Origin: Palaemon carinicauda
Taxonomy: Eukaryota > Arthropoda > Malacostraca > Decapoda > Palaemonidae
Direction: 5' to 3'
NCBI RefSeq assembly: GCF_036898095.1
Contig: NC_090739.1
Span: 103,839,252 to 103,903,251 of the forward strand
Length of the DNA stretch: 64,000 bases
Every line of letters starts with the position of its first letter. Position 1 is the first letter of the stretch. The notes below the pieces were generated by a model. The model was not told the origin of the DNA and did no database searches. It saw only the letters and a list, made by a program, of their open reading frames with translations. This document shows, in pieces, positions 42,851 to 54,068 of this stretch. Both the position numbers and the translations under genes were made by a program.

Positions 42851-44600
42851 TATGCCTTTTCAAGATAAAAAAAAAAACTGTCACATGGTGCTGTTTGGAA
42901 GCAAAGGCTTCACAAATGGAGGACTCAAGTTGTATCAGCACATCAGTCGTTGAGTGCATTTTCCTGAATCCACATTGAATGGGTGATAAAATATTCTTCT
43001 TTTCAAGGTACCAAATCAGTCTTGCATTGACCATCTTCTCCATGATTTTACATAAACAAGATGTCAATGCAATTGGTCGGTAGTTTGCTGCTAAAAACTT
43101 GTCCTTACCGGGTTTTAAAAAGGCTAAAATAATGGCTAGTTCCCAAACACTTGGATAACTATGATCATGCCATATTCTATTAAAAATGCTTAAAATAAAT
43201 AACTTTGTATTAAAAGGTACATGTTTAATCATTGCATATGGAATTCCATCGGGTCCAGGGGCTGTATCGTTACAAGTAGCAAGAGCAGAATCAAATTCTC
43301 TTTCAGTAAAAGGAGAATTGTATGACTCTTGCTTTCTTGTTGCGAAGTTTAAAACTTTTTCTTCATTGCTCCTATACTGGTGACCAGGAGCTGCTTCACA
43401 CTTGCACGATATATTTGAGAAATGGTCAGCCAGGGCATTGCTAACTTCGGTTGCTCCAGTCATATACTTGCCATTTATCTTTAACACTGGTGGTGGGTTT
43501 GGGGTGAATTTGCCTGCTATCTTTTTGACTTTCCTCCACACAGATGATGTTGGTGTTCTACTGTTAATGGAGGAAACAAAGGACATCCAAGACTGGCGCC
43601 TAGCTTCTTTCATGGCACGGCGGAAGTGTGCTCTACATTTCTTGTATATGACTAAATTCTCCTCATTACGGCGCATGCGCAATCGAGTTAAAGACTTTCT
43701 TGTGGCTCTATGCATGGCAGTTAGTTCTGATGACCACCAGGGGACTGGTCGTCGTCTGAATATCCCAGTTGTTTTGGGAATGGAATTCACTCCTGCTGTG
43801 TGAAGAGTTCCATTAAGTAAGTCTATGGCATCATCAACACTTTCAAACTGTTCTGCATTTCCTTCAATTTCACTTAACTCCCGAAATCTATTCCAGTCCG
43901 CCTTATCAAGATTCCATCGAGGTGATCTTTTTAAAGGTGGACCATTGTTGGTGTTTATAATGATTGGTGCATGATCACTAGTATGCCAATCATCTAATGT
44001 TCTCCAATTAAAATCGAGAAGACAGTTAGAGCTTGCGACTGATAGGTCAATGCAGGACAAGGTACCTGTCTGTACATGAAAATGTGTGGGGTCTCCTGTA
44101 TTGAGGAGTCCGACATCTTCATTCTCCAAAATTGACGATATAATATTACCCCTTGCATTTGCTAAAACATCACCCCATAAAGGATGTCTACTATTAAGGT
44201 CTCCTAGTAAGAGAAAGGGTTGTGGGAGTTGTTTAATCACCTCTACTATATTATCATATGAGATGTTATCATTTGGAGGCAAGTAAAGAGAACGGATTGT
44301 GTATTTTCTCCCTATATCAATCTGTACAGCCACTGCCTGCAGAGGGGTACAGATAGACAAAGATATTTGGGGAACATCTCGACGAACGTATATAAGACTT
44401 CCCCCATGGCTCCCTGCTCGTTGATCATATGGTGTCCTATAGCTAACATACTCTCGAGGACAAGGAGTATTAGCATCGAGCTTGCTTTCTTGTAGACATA
44501 CTGTTATAGGGGAGTGCTCACGTATGAGGAGCTTAAGTTGTTCATATTTCGCCCTTAAACCCTGGCAATTCCATTGCAGAATGGAGGAAAAAACTATGTT
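42798..44600 (-). pseudogene. Non-LTR ORF2: AP endonuclease and RT N-terminal half
   Basis: Immediately after the ORF1 TAA, in the same frame, comes ILQWNCQGLRAKYEQL, then VCLQESKL (catalytic Glu), RAGSHGGSLIYVRRD, PFLLLGDLNSRHPLWG (Asp/Asn) and TSDHAPIIIN (His). This is the complete set of an APE-type endonuclease that nicks target DNA. The RT N terminus follows, with APGPDGIPYAMIKH, ILAFLKPGKD and YRPIALTSCLCKIMEKMV. No Met codon precedes the endonuclease in frame after the stop. The frame is open to 42798, where the T11 shift ends it. Confidence 0.9.
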
Positions 44601-46154
44601 TTATTTTTTGGAAGACACCTTAGATGAAGTCTTCCCATTGGCAACATTTGATCTAACAATATTTCCCGGAGGTAACTCTAGAGAGGATCTTGATATAGTG
44701 GGTTTTGTGTTTCTCTTTTTCTTTGTGTCCTTTTGATCTAATTGTTGAGGAGGATGGTGGACCTCAACTTGAATTTCTGATTGGTTCAATTTACCTTCTA
44801 GTTGTTCAGAAACATCAGCAGACAAGATATCATATTTATTGGAAGTCGTGACTTTAATGTTTATGGTAGGAGGAGAGAGGGAGGGAGGTCTCTCTCTTTT
44901 CCGATTAAAAGGTTGTGATCTGTCAGGTTTTTGCACCTTCCCCACTACGGGTTCACCAGGTAAATTGGTTTCGAGTGCAACCTCCATCAGATCAGGCAAG
45001 GACATGGCCTGTGAGAGGTTTGTACTATTGTTTAAAATCGGAGTAGTTGGCTTTTGAATAATTTTCAGATCTTTAAGTATCCGTTTTGATTTTTCTACAA
45101 TTTCTGGATATAGATTTTCGATGGGACTTTCAACCTCTTTAACTACTTTCATTTGTTTCTTTATCTTAGAAGTAGAGATATAATTTTCGTCTGTGTGGTT
45201 TGGCAAGTTTTTCTTCAGAACCATTGAAAAAGGTTGCCCTGGTCTTATTTGCTTTTCAAGAGCTCTTTTACGAGCCTCTTTAAAAGTAACCCTTTCCATG
45301 GTCCTAATGGCCTGGATTTCTTTTTCAAAAATAAACTTTACACAGCTTTTAGATGTAGCTGGGTGTGCTTCCCCACAATGTATGCAATTAGGGTTTTCTA
45401 TGCATACTCCATGACTACTTTTTCCACAGTTGGCACAAATAGCTGGCTTATTGTTTAGTTTTTCTTTACATTTCTGGCTTAAATGGCCATACATTTGGCA
45501 ATGATAATATCGCAATGGTGACGGGATATATGGTTTTACCTTCAAAGATAGCCAACCAGCTTTTATAACATTTGGTAATCGGCATTGATCAAATGTTATA
45601 ATCAGAGTAGCAAGAGGGATACGTTGTTCTCCAACTCTCTTTCTCATTCTGACTACTTTAACTACTCCTTGATTTTTCAGTTCATCCTCTATTTCTTTCT
45701 CCTCTATATCCAACAATTCTGGAGCCTATATCACACCTCTACTCTGGTTGAAAGTAGGGTGTGAAACGCATTTTACGCTATGACCATTCAATGTTGTAAG
45801 TGTTTTTAACCTTTCACCTTGTAATGGGGACAGTGTCTCTATCAAGAGACTTCCATTTCCCTGGGGTAAAATTTTTGGCTTCCCTCCACATAAAGTAACT
45901 ATTTCCCTATTAGCTTTAAAAACATTTATACGCTCATTTCTTCCGTTTTCAAATTCCAAGATAAAAAATTTTTCATAATTCACTACTTCATAATGACCAG
46001 GTAATACTTCTACTTTTCTATATCTTTCTGTACTGTCATCATTTTTCACTCTCTCTCTCTTCTTCTCTAGCGTTTTATTATTCACATGACGTGAGTAAGG
46101 TTCTAACGTTACAATGTTAGAACCCGAGTTGGAGCTGTCTGTACCGAGGTCCAT
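44601..46154 (-). pseudogene. Non-LTR ORF1 (gag-like, zinc knuckle) with one in-frame stop
   Basis: 517 codons in one frame, interrupted only by TAG at 45728-45726. The first part (MDLGTDSSNSGSNIV..) is followed by a nucleic-acid-binding fold-like segment (LATLIITFDQCRLPN). A Cys/His cluster follows: YHCQMYGHLSQKC, CANCGKSSHGVC and CIHCGEAHPATSKSC. The first knuckle has Tyr where the leading Cys is expected. A Lys/Ser/Pro-rich C terminus follows. The product would bind element RNA as a chaperone. ORF2 begins directly after its TAA in the same frame. Confidence 0.87.
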
Positions 46155-46784
46155 GTTTGTATTTTCCAGGTCGTCAACAGAGGTGTTGGGTTTTTTTGAA
46201 AAAGCAAGCCGGGTTATCCACCTCTTATCGGAGGATGTCAGTCCTCCTATCCCATGTGGCCCAACACGAGAAGAGGCTTCAGCGGGGACCAGTCCTCTAT
46301 TAGAGAGGGGCTGCCTCTCTTAAGGTGGGCGTACACTGGTCAGTGGGGGTAGTTAGCCCCTCCCACCGTCGACTCTAATGCCTGGCGTCAACCATTACCC
46401 GCAAATATGGGTGACTTAAAACCGGATCACTGGAGCCCGACTCTTAACAGACTTGGTCTGCACCCAATGGGGTCTGCCAGAGGGTGATGGCGTCTAAATT
46501 GGCACAGGTTGAGATGGAATGCAGTCCATCCCACACTCTGCCAAATCCAAAGCAGCATCCAAAGTAAAATCGAACATGCCAAAGTCGTCAACAATATCGA
46601 GCCCAAAAGGAAGAGATGGGAGAAAAAAGAAATTATCAAAAGTAAAAGAGAAAGTGCTGACTGATTTAGTTGGATCAACAGCTGGGCACCGAGGTTTAAT
46701 GGGAAGTAGTTCCCACTGTTCATTAGAGCCCAGCTGCTAATCCCTAAGCCCCCCATCCTCATCAAGGCTTCAGCATCTGGGGGG
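46155..46784 (-). other. Non-LTR 5' UTR / internal promoter region
   Basis: About 630 bp lie between the target duplication and the ORF1 ATG. It begins cccccagatgctgaagcc on minus. No frame is convincing: a 139-codon frame crossing its left edge has a hydrophobic start but runs through the target duplication into flanking DNA. Non-LTR elements keep their promoter inside this region; no specific motif could be assigned. Confidence 0.6.
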
Positions 46785-46798
46785 CCAATAATTATGAT
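46785..46798. repeat. Target-site duplication, 5' side of the non-LTR element
   Basis: ccaataattatgat is identical to 31285-31298. Confidence 0.9.
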
Positions 46799-46990
46799 CA
46801 GAAATGCATAAAACAAGATAGCGAGTAGGAAAAATATATGGTTCATATATTTGGCTTGAAATTAGAGTATCATATATTTTCCCAAATAAATCTTCATATT
46901 ATGATAAAGTATGTCACAAATAACTCCTTACCTTATGATTGACATCTACATCTCTTTTCTTTGTCTAGGCAATCTTTACTGAAGCATTGT

Positions 46991-47293
46991 ATTAATTAAG
47001 TTTGTCCCGTGTATTTCTATAATAATAAGTTTCTAAATAAAATGTACTTTCCTTTAGTCCTTTCGTCACTAAAGGCATTCCTGTTGTAGTTGATCCTACA
47101 AATAGCTCCACAGCACCCGCAACATTTTTCCTCAAGAATTAAATTATGTCTTTGAGCATATTCAACCACTAGTTCAATACCACCACTAGAAAAATAATGA
47201 TAAAATTCTTCATAACCAACATTGCACTACACACTCCCCGTAGGAATTGGGATTTTTTCTAACGCCAGAAGGGCCAGCCACTGCCTTTGCCAT
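46991..47293 (-). pseudogene. Unassigned small frame with Cys cluster, possibly a Merlin/IS1016-like transposase start
   Basis: The ATG at 47293 gives MAKAVAGPSGVRKNPNSYGE. After a one-base shift near 47230 come GYEEFYHYFSSGGIELVVEYAQRHNLI (short blocks), EEKCCGCCGAICRIN, and a stop at about 46991. A helix ending 'HNLI' followed by a C-x2-C cluster resembles the N-terminal zinc region of Merlin/IS1016-like transposases. No DDE domain was found. Similarity is impression only. Confidence 0.3.
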
Positions 47294-47299
47294 AGCTAC

Positions 47300-48000
47300 A
47301 ACAAATAAGGATATCAGTGGACATTAAGGTAATCTTATTATGCCACTGAAATGCTAGTAAAACTTGGTTTTTGACTATAGTCATTCATAATTGGTTATAA
47401 AACCATTACGTAATAATGTCAAAGCTCTCACCCAATAAACTGCAATTGGAACTGCTTATGTTTGCGTAAGAAAGTGAGATAAAGGGCTCATTAAAAGTAA
47501 ACATCGTCATGGAGGAAAAGTATCTCCCAACTTAGGAAAAAAAATCAAGGTAAAAACATATCAACCTCATTTAATTCCACCTCGTTCAATCTCTTATATA
47601 ATAACTATAGTTCTTCTATAGCTTTACACATGTTCTTTCCATATACAGTAGGTGATTATATTATTTTATATTGAGTTTGGCATGCGTCTGAAGTTTTAAC
47701 AAGAATCCCCATATTTTGTGTAATTTTTCATGAATTTAGTGTGCATCTTCAAGAATATTGTAAACAGAAGAAAATGTGAGTTATCATTATTTATCGAAAC
47801 GCCAGTAAATTTTCCCCACACAAAACCCCTGGTTCCCACAGGGGATCCCCCATTTACGTACTATATTTGCGATGGAAATTAAGGTTATTTTTTAAAATAA
47901 CGGAGTCGTCCTGTATAAACCCGAATTTTATTTAATCAATAAAGTTGGCCCCGTGTTTTATTATAATAATGCACGGCTCCCTGGGGGTAGGCCCTACCCA
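47300..48000. other. AT-rich stretch without recognisable gene
   Basis: No long frame, tandem repeat or RNA gene was seen between the transposase-like frame and the next RT scrap. Confidence 0.5.
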
Positions 48001-48009
48001 TCTGTTTAA

Positions 48010-48440
48010 CGGTTCATATGATGAAGTAGTTTCCAATAAGTACACAGTAGTTTCTGTCAACCAAGAAGTCTTTAAGATACTTGAACATTTAATCTAAAAT
48101 ACCAATGGGCTGTAAATCATTCAGAATCAGTTTATGCACAACTGTATCAATAGCAGGTGCAGCACTAAGATCGAGTAATATCAAGATAAGACATTTGCTA
48201 ACCTACCAGCATATCATTTACAATAAAACAAAGCTGTCCACGTAATTATAATTTTTTGTACGCTGACTGTTTCGATTTTTTAAAGTGACCATTTACATGT
48301 TCAAGTATTATCTATTCTAGAACTTTTGAATATAAAAGATAGATTCGAAATAAGTCTGTAATAATTAAAATCCTGATAATCTAAAGCACCTTTCAGAAAG
48401 AAGACAATATGAGCTTTTGCATATCAGCGGTCAGTTCCTC
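48010..48440 (-). pseudogene. Second non-LTR RT scrap (motif A region)
   Basis: Read across several frames on minus, it gives YRLISNLSFI at about 48370, HVNGHFKK at about 48290, LLDLSAAPAIDTVVHKLIL at about 48175 and KYLKDFLVDRNYCVLIGN at about 48080-48030. 'DLSAAFDTVDH' and 'YRPISNLSFLSK' are standard non-LTR RT blocks, so the match is clear despite decay. The style is CR1/RTE/jockey-like, not that of the 31-46 kb element, and could be the same family as the scrap at 21.3 kb. Confidence 0.72.
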
Positions 48441-48953
48441 CCCCTATATTTAAAATGGGCATCAACCAACCTAACCTACAAGCCGTATCCTTACCAAACA
48501 GGGGGGGGGGGGCTAACGGCCCTTTGTGTCCCCTTTACACTGCCTATCCTATCCGTTATAATTTGATTTGGTAAAATTACAGTTTCAACCATTATGGGGA
48601 AACTGGAATAAAAATACATTTGTTGCATCAGAAATAGTGTAGTTTCAACGGATTTAACATTTATTTTTATCGCAAACCTTCCGATTTAGAGATTTACTAT
48701 GTAATTGGAGTTAAAACAAAGAGTTTTTCCAGAAAAATCAGTGTTTGTAACCATGTTTTTATTGTTTTTGTTTCATATTATGTTGTAATGCAGAAAGACC
48801 CTACTTCATCCCAACAATTATGGGGGACACCAGGTGGAAACCGGGGTTTTGGGGGGGGGGATCAAATGATATTTGCAATAAAAAAAATGGTTCATGTTAG
48901 AAAACAAATCCTGCAAGCTGTTAAGTATACCACAGACCTTAATCTTTCACCAC
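48441..48953. other. Low-complexity stretch with G-runs
   Basis: There are poly-G runs of about 10 at 48504 and 48852 and no coding. The phrase caatttatgggggacaccaggtgg resembles the satellite-flanking DNA near 28.0 kb only in composition. Confidence 0.4.
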
Positions 48954-49560
48954 AAACCCTAAACTAAACCAGCTACCGTAACAAACCCCCCTAACCTAAC
49001 CTAGAAGGCCCCAGGTCACAGACCCTAGACCTACCCCTAAACTAAACCAGCTAACCTAACAAACCCCCCTAACCTAACCTAGAGCAACCCCGGTCTCACA
49101 CCCTAGACCTACCCCTAATCTAAACCAGTACCCTAACAAACCCCCCTAACCTAACCTAGAAGGACCCCGGTCACAGACCCTAGACCTACCCCTAAGCTAA
49201 ACCAGCTAACCTAACAAACCCCCCTAACCTAACCTAGAAGGACCCCTGTCACAGACCCTAGACCTACCCCTATACTAAACCAGCAAACCTAACAAACCCC
49301 CTTAACCTAACCTAGAATGCCCCCGGTCACAGACCCTAAACCTACCCCAATCACCAGCTAACCTAACTAAGCTAACAAACCCCCTAACCTAACCTAGAAG
49401 TCCCCGGTCTCGAACCCTAGACCTACCTAAACCTACCCCTAATCTAAACCAACTAACCTGACAAACCCCCCTAACCTAACCTAGAATGCCCCCGGTCACA
49501 GACCCTAGACCTACCCCAATCACCAGCTAAACCTAACCATCCCACCTAACCTAACCTAAA
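48954..49560. repeat. 78-bp satellite with TTAGG-type words, about 7 copies
   Basis: The word gacctaccccta recurs at 49028, 49106, 49183, 49261 and 49339, a 77-78-bp period. Each unit includes aacaaacccccctaacctaacctag, here two tandem cctaa words, and 'ggtcacagaccctag'. On the other strand cctaa is ttagg, the common arthropod telomere unit. Wording overlaps the 142-bp arms at 28.1 and 31.0 kb. Confidence 0.88.
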
Positions 49561-49697
49561 AGCAGTGTCCTTCCTAGCTCCTTCCTTACCTACGAGGGGG
49601 GGGGGGGGTGGTGGCTTCACCCCTTCCTGCGACCCCCCCCCCCTTTACCCCGAGCTAAATTTAAATATATACTGTATTTTGCTAAGTCACTTCTTAC

Positions 49698-49816
49698 CTT
49701 AGCCTAAATGGAACCTGACGATGAAGATGTGGAAGGTTGTGGTTGAGCCTCATGTGAATCATCTATACCTATGGGAACACGTTGTGCCTCAGATTGTGGA
49801 GGATACAATTGGCTGG
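49698..49816 (-). other. Candidate terminal coding exon
   Basis: On minus, a pyrimidine-rich acceptor (ttttttttattacag) precedes 119 bp ending in a donor-like gtaagaag. One frame reads SQLYPPQSEAQRVPIG, then DDSHEAQPQPSTSSSSGSI and a stop. A Pro/Ser-rich C terminus is plausible but low-complexity. No partner exon was identified with confidence; a 50-bp acceptor/donor pair near 50468-50418 is possible. It lies beside the TTAGG satellite and could belong to a transposon. Confidence 0.35.
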
Positions 49817-49829
49817 CTGTAATAAAAAA

Positions 49830-51176
49830 AATGATGGATCAGCTCCTCCTCGGGGTATGTGTATAAAAATAAATCTTGGTAAATACTGCCTGAAGTATTC
49901 ACAACGGTTACCAGGCCGTTGAAAAAATAGCCAACGAGCAACGATAACTGTTGAAAAAAAAACTAATATCATTGGAAGAGCGACATTACTATCAAGAAGC
50001 CAATAATAACTCTTGAAAAGATCCCAGTAGTATTTTGATTGGAGGAGCGACATTAGTGGGAGGAGGAAATGCGCTTTCAAGCAAATATTGTCACATTACG
50101 CAATGGGGAGGAACCAAGAAAGATGAAAACAGATATACAAACTAACAAGAGCTACCTTGTGTGCCCATGGAAAGATATACACTAAACTTAAAAAACGTCA
50201 AGACCTTCAATACCTGAAATGTTTATTTTCTCCAAGTATGCATTAGCGACAATAATGTATTGAGAAGTGTTTTATCACATGCTTTACTCGGGAAAAATAG
50301 TAATATAATAGATTTCCCATAATGGTTGAAACTGTAATAATACCTTTGATGTATTTTATTATTCAAAATAAAAGTATAAATTCCAAGATTTGATAAAAGG
50401 GTAAAACACATTACTGGAGCATCCTCTGAACCACTGATCTCTAAATTGTTTCTCGACTCTTCTAGCCTATTAAAAGTAACACACATTATGCATTAGACTT
50501 TAACTTGCACAGCAAATAGCATTTGGACCTACGGCGTTATGCCATAGGTAAAATGTCTTGGCCTATGATGACTGTCGGCTCAAACGGAGGCGGCCTACCA
50601 AAATTACAAACTACATAGTTTTTCATTTCAAATTTGAAAAGTAACTCTAAAGACAATTTACTATACCTGACCTGGTATCTAAATCAGCAGTACCAGGCTT
50701 TGGAAAACTGTATAACGTTTAATTACCTAAAAAATAGTAAAACGGAGATGCAGTTATGTTTTCTTCGTTCTCCGTAGTAAAGCTTGTCTAACTGTGAGTC
50801 TGTGACAGTGACACTGACACACCAGAGTGAGGAACAATACATTTGGCAGAATACTGGAACGTAAAATTTATATTTAAATCATTATTTAATCGCACCTTCC
50901 TTTTGAATAACATGGTATTAAAATATAACAAAATGTACATTAAATTCATGCCTATTTAATCAGTGGTTTTACGATAAGACTTACGAGATACCAAGAACTA
51001 CTTTCTGACTTTTTTTTCAAGCAAAATTATGTATGAACACCCCCACAATGAATTCACGCATTCATATGCTTTTATAAACACGCAGCTCACACAAATAGAC
51101 ATACAATATAAAGGCAGAAATGCTGCAAATGACAAACTATATTCATGTTAAACGGTAACAATCATTCTTTTTAAAT

Positions 51177-51179
<3 letters not shown>
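49830..51179. other. AT-rich stretch, no gene recognised
   Basis: Only short frames with no motif occur here. A possible small exon on minus at 50468-50418 is noted with the neighbouring candidate exon. Confidence 0.5.
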
Positions 51180-52096
<917 letters not shown>

Positions 52097-52940
52097 TAAG
52101 TGGCCGTGAGTAAACCGATGAGCTTACTAGGAAATAATGGAAACGTTTTCTTCAGAAAATACATATTAATGAAGAGAGAACACGATAGGGGTTTATCCAT
52201 ACAGGAGAGATTGATGCTTTATCTCAATAGTTATAGAGTTTTGAAAGATTATCATTATTCTATATTAGTATAATTATGGTTTGATCATTTGTGAAAATTT
52301 GTAATGGTATTTTACTCCCATTTAAATTTTATAATTATCTGCTTTTTTATGCTTTAATTATTAATCGAAGATTTTAGTTGATATTTTATGCAAGATTTTA
52401 TTTTCAATGACTTTAGAATTACCAGTAACTGATTCATTTGATGGAATTACTTTCAGAAAATAATATAACGTTTTTAATAGAATACTTGGACTTGGTTATG
52501 AAACTATGAAAATGCAAGTTTCAGTGGCTTTTTGCTAGAAGTAGAAAGTTATATTTACATAACCTTAAGAAAAACTATTTGAAACATGACATACAGATTT
52601 TACCTTGCCAAAAATAATCTGAATTTTCAAAATTCCAAGCCAGAGGTCGTGAGTCACACTGCTAAAAGGTGAGATCTCTAAAAAAGATTTGATAAAAATC
52701 TAAAGGATGAAAATATGATAACTGGTGAGATCTCTAAAAGGATTTGATAGAATTCTATATGATTAATAGATAACAAGTAACTGGCGAGACTATAAAATGA
52801 TTTAATAAAAATCTATATGATAAAAAGTTGAAAAAAACCTCTCTAGAAATCTCTAGCTTTCCTAGTCTACTTTGAGTACATAAAATTGTCTCTTTTTCAA
52901 TCAGATCAAAATTTTAGCGCCAGGATAAAATTCCTCATGA

Positions 52941-52943
<3 letters not shown>
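52097..52943. other. AT-rich stretch with short local repeats
   Basis: There is no gene. The phrase ggtgagatctctaaaa..gatttgataaaaatctata recurs three times between 52668 and 52830. Confidence 0.5.

Positions 52944-52997
<54 letters not shown>
52944..52997. repeat. (CT)27 microsatellite
   Basis: Uninterrupted ct dinucleotides. Confidence 0.97.
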
Positions 52998-52999
<2 letters not shown>

Positions 53000-53099
53000 G
53001 TACCTTCGTAAATTAGGTATGGTCTTCGTCTACATTATCGGGAAGATGCATTTAGTGTTTTACCAGATAGGCTATATGTTCTAAATAGAGAAATGACTA

Positions 53100-53632
53100 G
53101 AAAAGCACTCTGAGAGTGCAGACCTTCGCCACGGCAGTTTATTTCTGGAAACCAGCCTGCCTTTCCCAGAATCAATTAATCATGCCCAACTCTTTACATG
53201 AAAGTTTAAAATCCATACAAGTTTCATTACTTTACGATCACAATTATGGCCGTATGGGTGTTGACCGGAATTTGACCCTTTTCTTGACCTTGACTTTGGA
53301 CTCAACCTTGACCTTAGACCTTATGAAGTATTAATTGGCGTGGATTTTCATACACTCAAATATGAACCATGTTTGAAGTCTCTGTGACAACGATGTCCAA
53401 ACTTATTGATGATTACCGGAATCGGATATTTTGCTTGACTGTGACCTTAACCTTTGACCTTGATCATCCAAATTTTTTATAATTTCCAGTTTTTTTTTTT
53501 ACATAACAGTTGATACCTGCAAGTTTCATTACTCTACGATTAAAATATTTGCAGGAAGCTGTTCACAAACAAACACGCAAACAGGGGTGTTAAACATAAC
53601 CTCCTTCCAACTTTATTGGCGGAGGTAATGAT
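53100..53632. repeat. Dispersed repeat of marine-invertebrate type with ggaggt end
   Basis: The segment runs from 'agcactctgagagtgcagaccttcgcc' to a hairpin-like end 'aacctcc..ggaggtaa', with an aaacaaacacgcaaacaggggtg stretch before it. From memory this wording recurs widely in marine invertebrate genomes as a short interspersed or MITE-like repeat. No coding is present; a 72-codon plus frame (53116-53334) is incidental. Exact ends were not determined. Confidence 0.5.
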
Positions 53633-53799
53633 TGCGTTAGTTATATTGAGGTTAGAAAACCGGTATGGTAAAATTGTCACCAGTTAATAGAAATTAAAAG
53701 GTGAATTAGTGCTATGATACATAAAAATTATGCCAAAGATATTGATGCTTTTATATGCACACAATCATATAAATAGACAATACTGTACTATATACATAC

Positions 53800-53824
53800 T
53801 ACACACACACACATACGCATACAG

Positions 53825-53861
<37 letters not shown>

Positions 53862-53863
53862 CC

Positions 53864-53908
<45 letters not shown>

Positions 53909-53925
53909 TATATACCGTATATATG

Positions 53926-53962
<37 letters not shown>

Positions 53963-53978
53963 GTATATATATATGTAT

Positions 53979-54031
<53 letters not shown>

Positions 54032-54068
54032 CACTGTATATACACACATTTTCTGTGTGGGGATACCT
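53800..54068. repeat. (AC)n/(TA)n compound microsatellite plus one module A copy
   Basis: An (AC)-rich tract at 53800-53840 is followed by about 195 bp of imperfect (TA)n with tgta/cata/ccgt interruptions, then ttttctgtgtggggatacctt at 54047. The long Tyr-Ile frames here are translations of the repeat. Confidence 0.9.

Larger units (their letters stand above)
31299..46784 (-). mobile_element. Full-length RNase H-bearing non-LTR retrotransposon, split by E5
   Basis: It is bounded by a perfect 14-bp target duplication. Without the 9.5-kb E5 insertion it is about 6.0 kb, normal for a complete element. On minus: 5' UTR (46784-46155), ORF1 (46154-44601), ORF2 with AP endonuclease, RT and RNase H (44600 to 41599, resuming 32083-31432), 3' UTR and a (CAAT)n terminal tail (31431-31299). 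RNase H after RT, a Cys-rich ORF1 and a short tandem-repeat tail suggest the I superfamily. I cannot separate I, Nimb and related clades by eye. Frameshifts and stops make it inactive. Confidence 0.9.

Noticed and set aside
46427..46846. 139-codon minus frame with a hydrophobic start (possible signal peptide)
   Set aside because: It starts in flanking DNA, runs through the target duplication and the non-LTR 5' UTR, so it cannot predate the insertion as a gene.
48954..49560. True telomere end
   Set aside because: Only two or three TTAGG words per 78-bp unit, interstitial, with unique-looking DNA on both sides.
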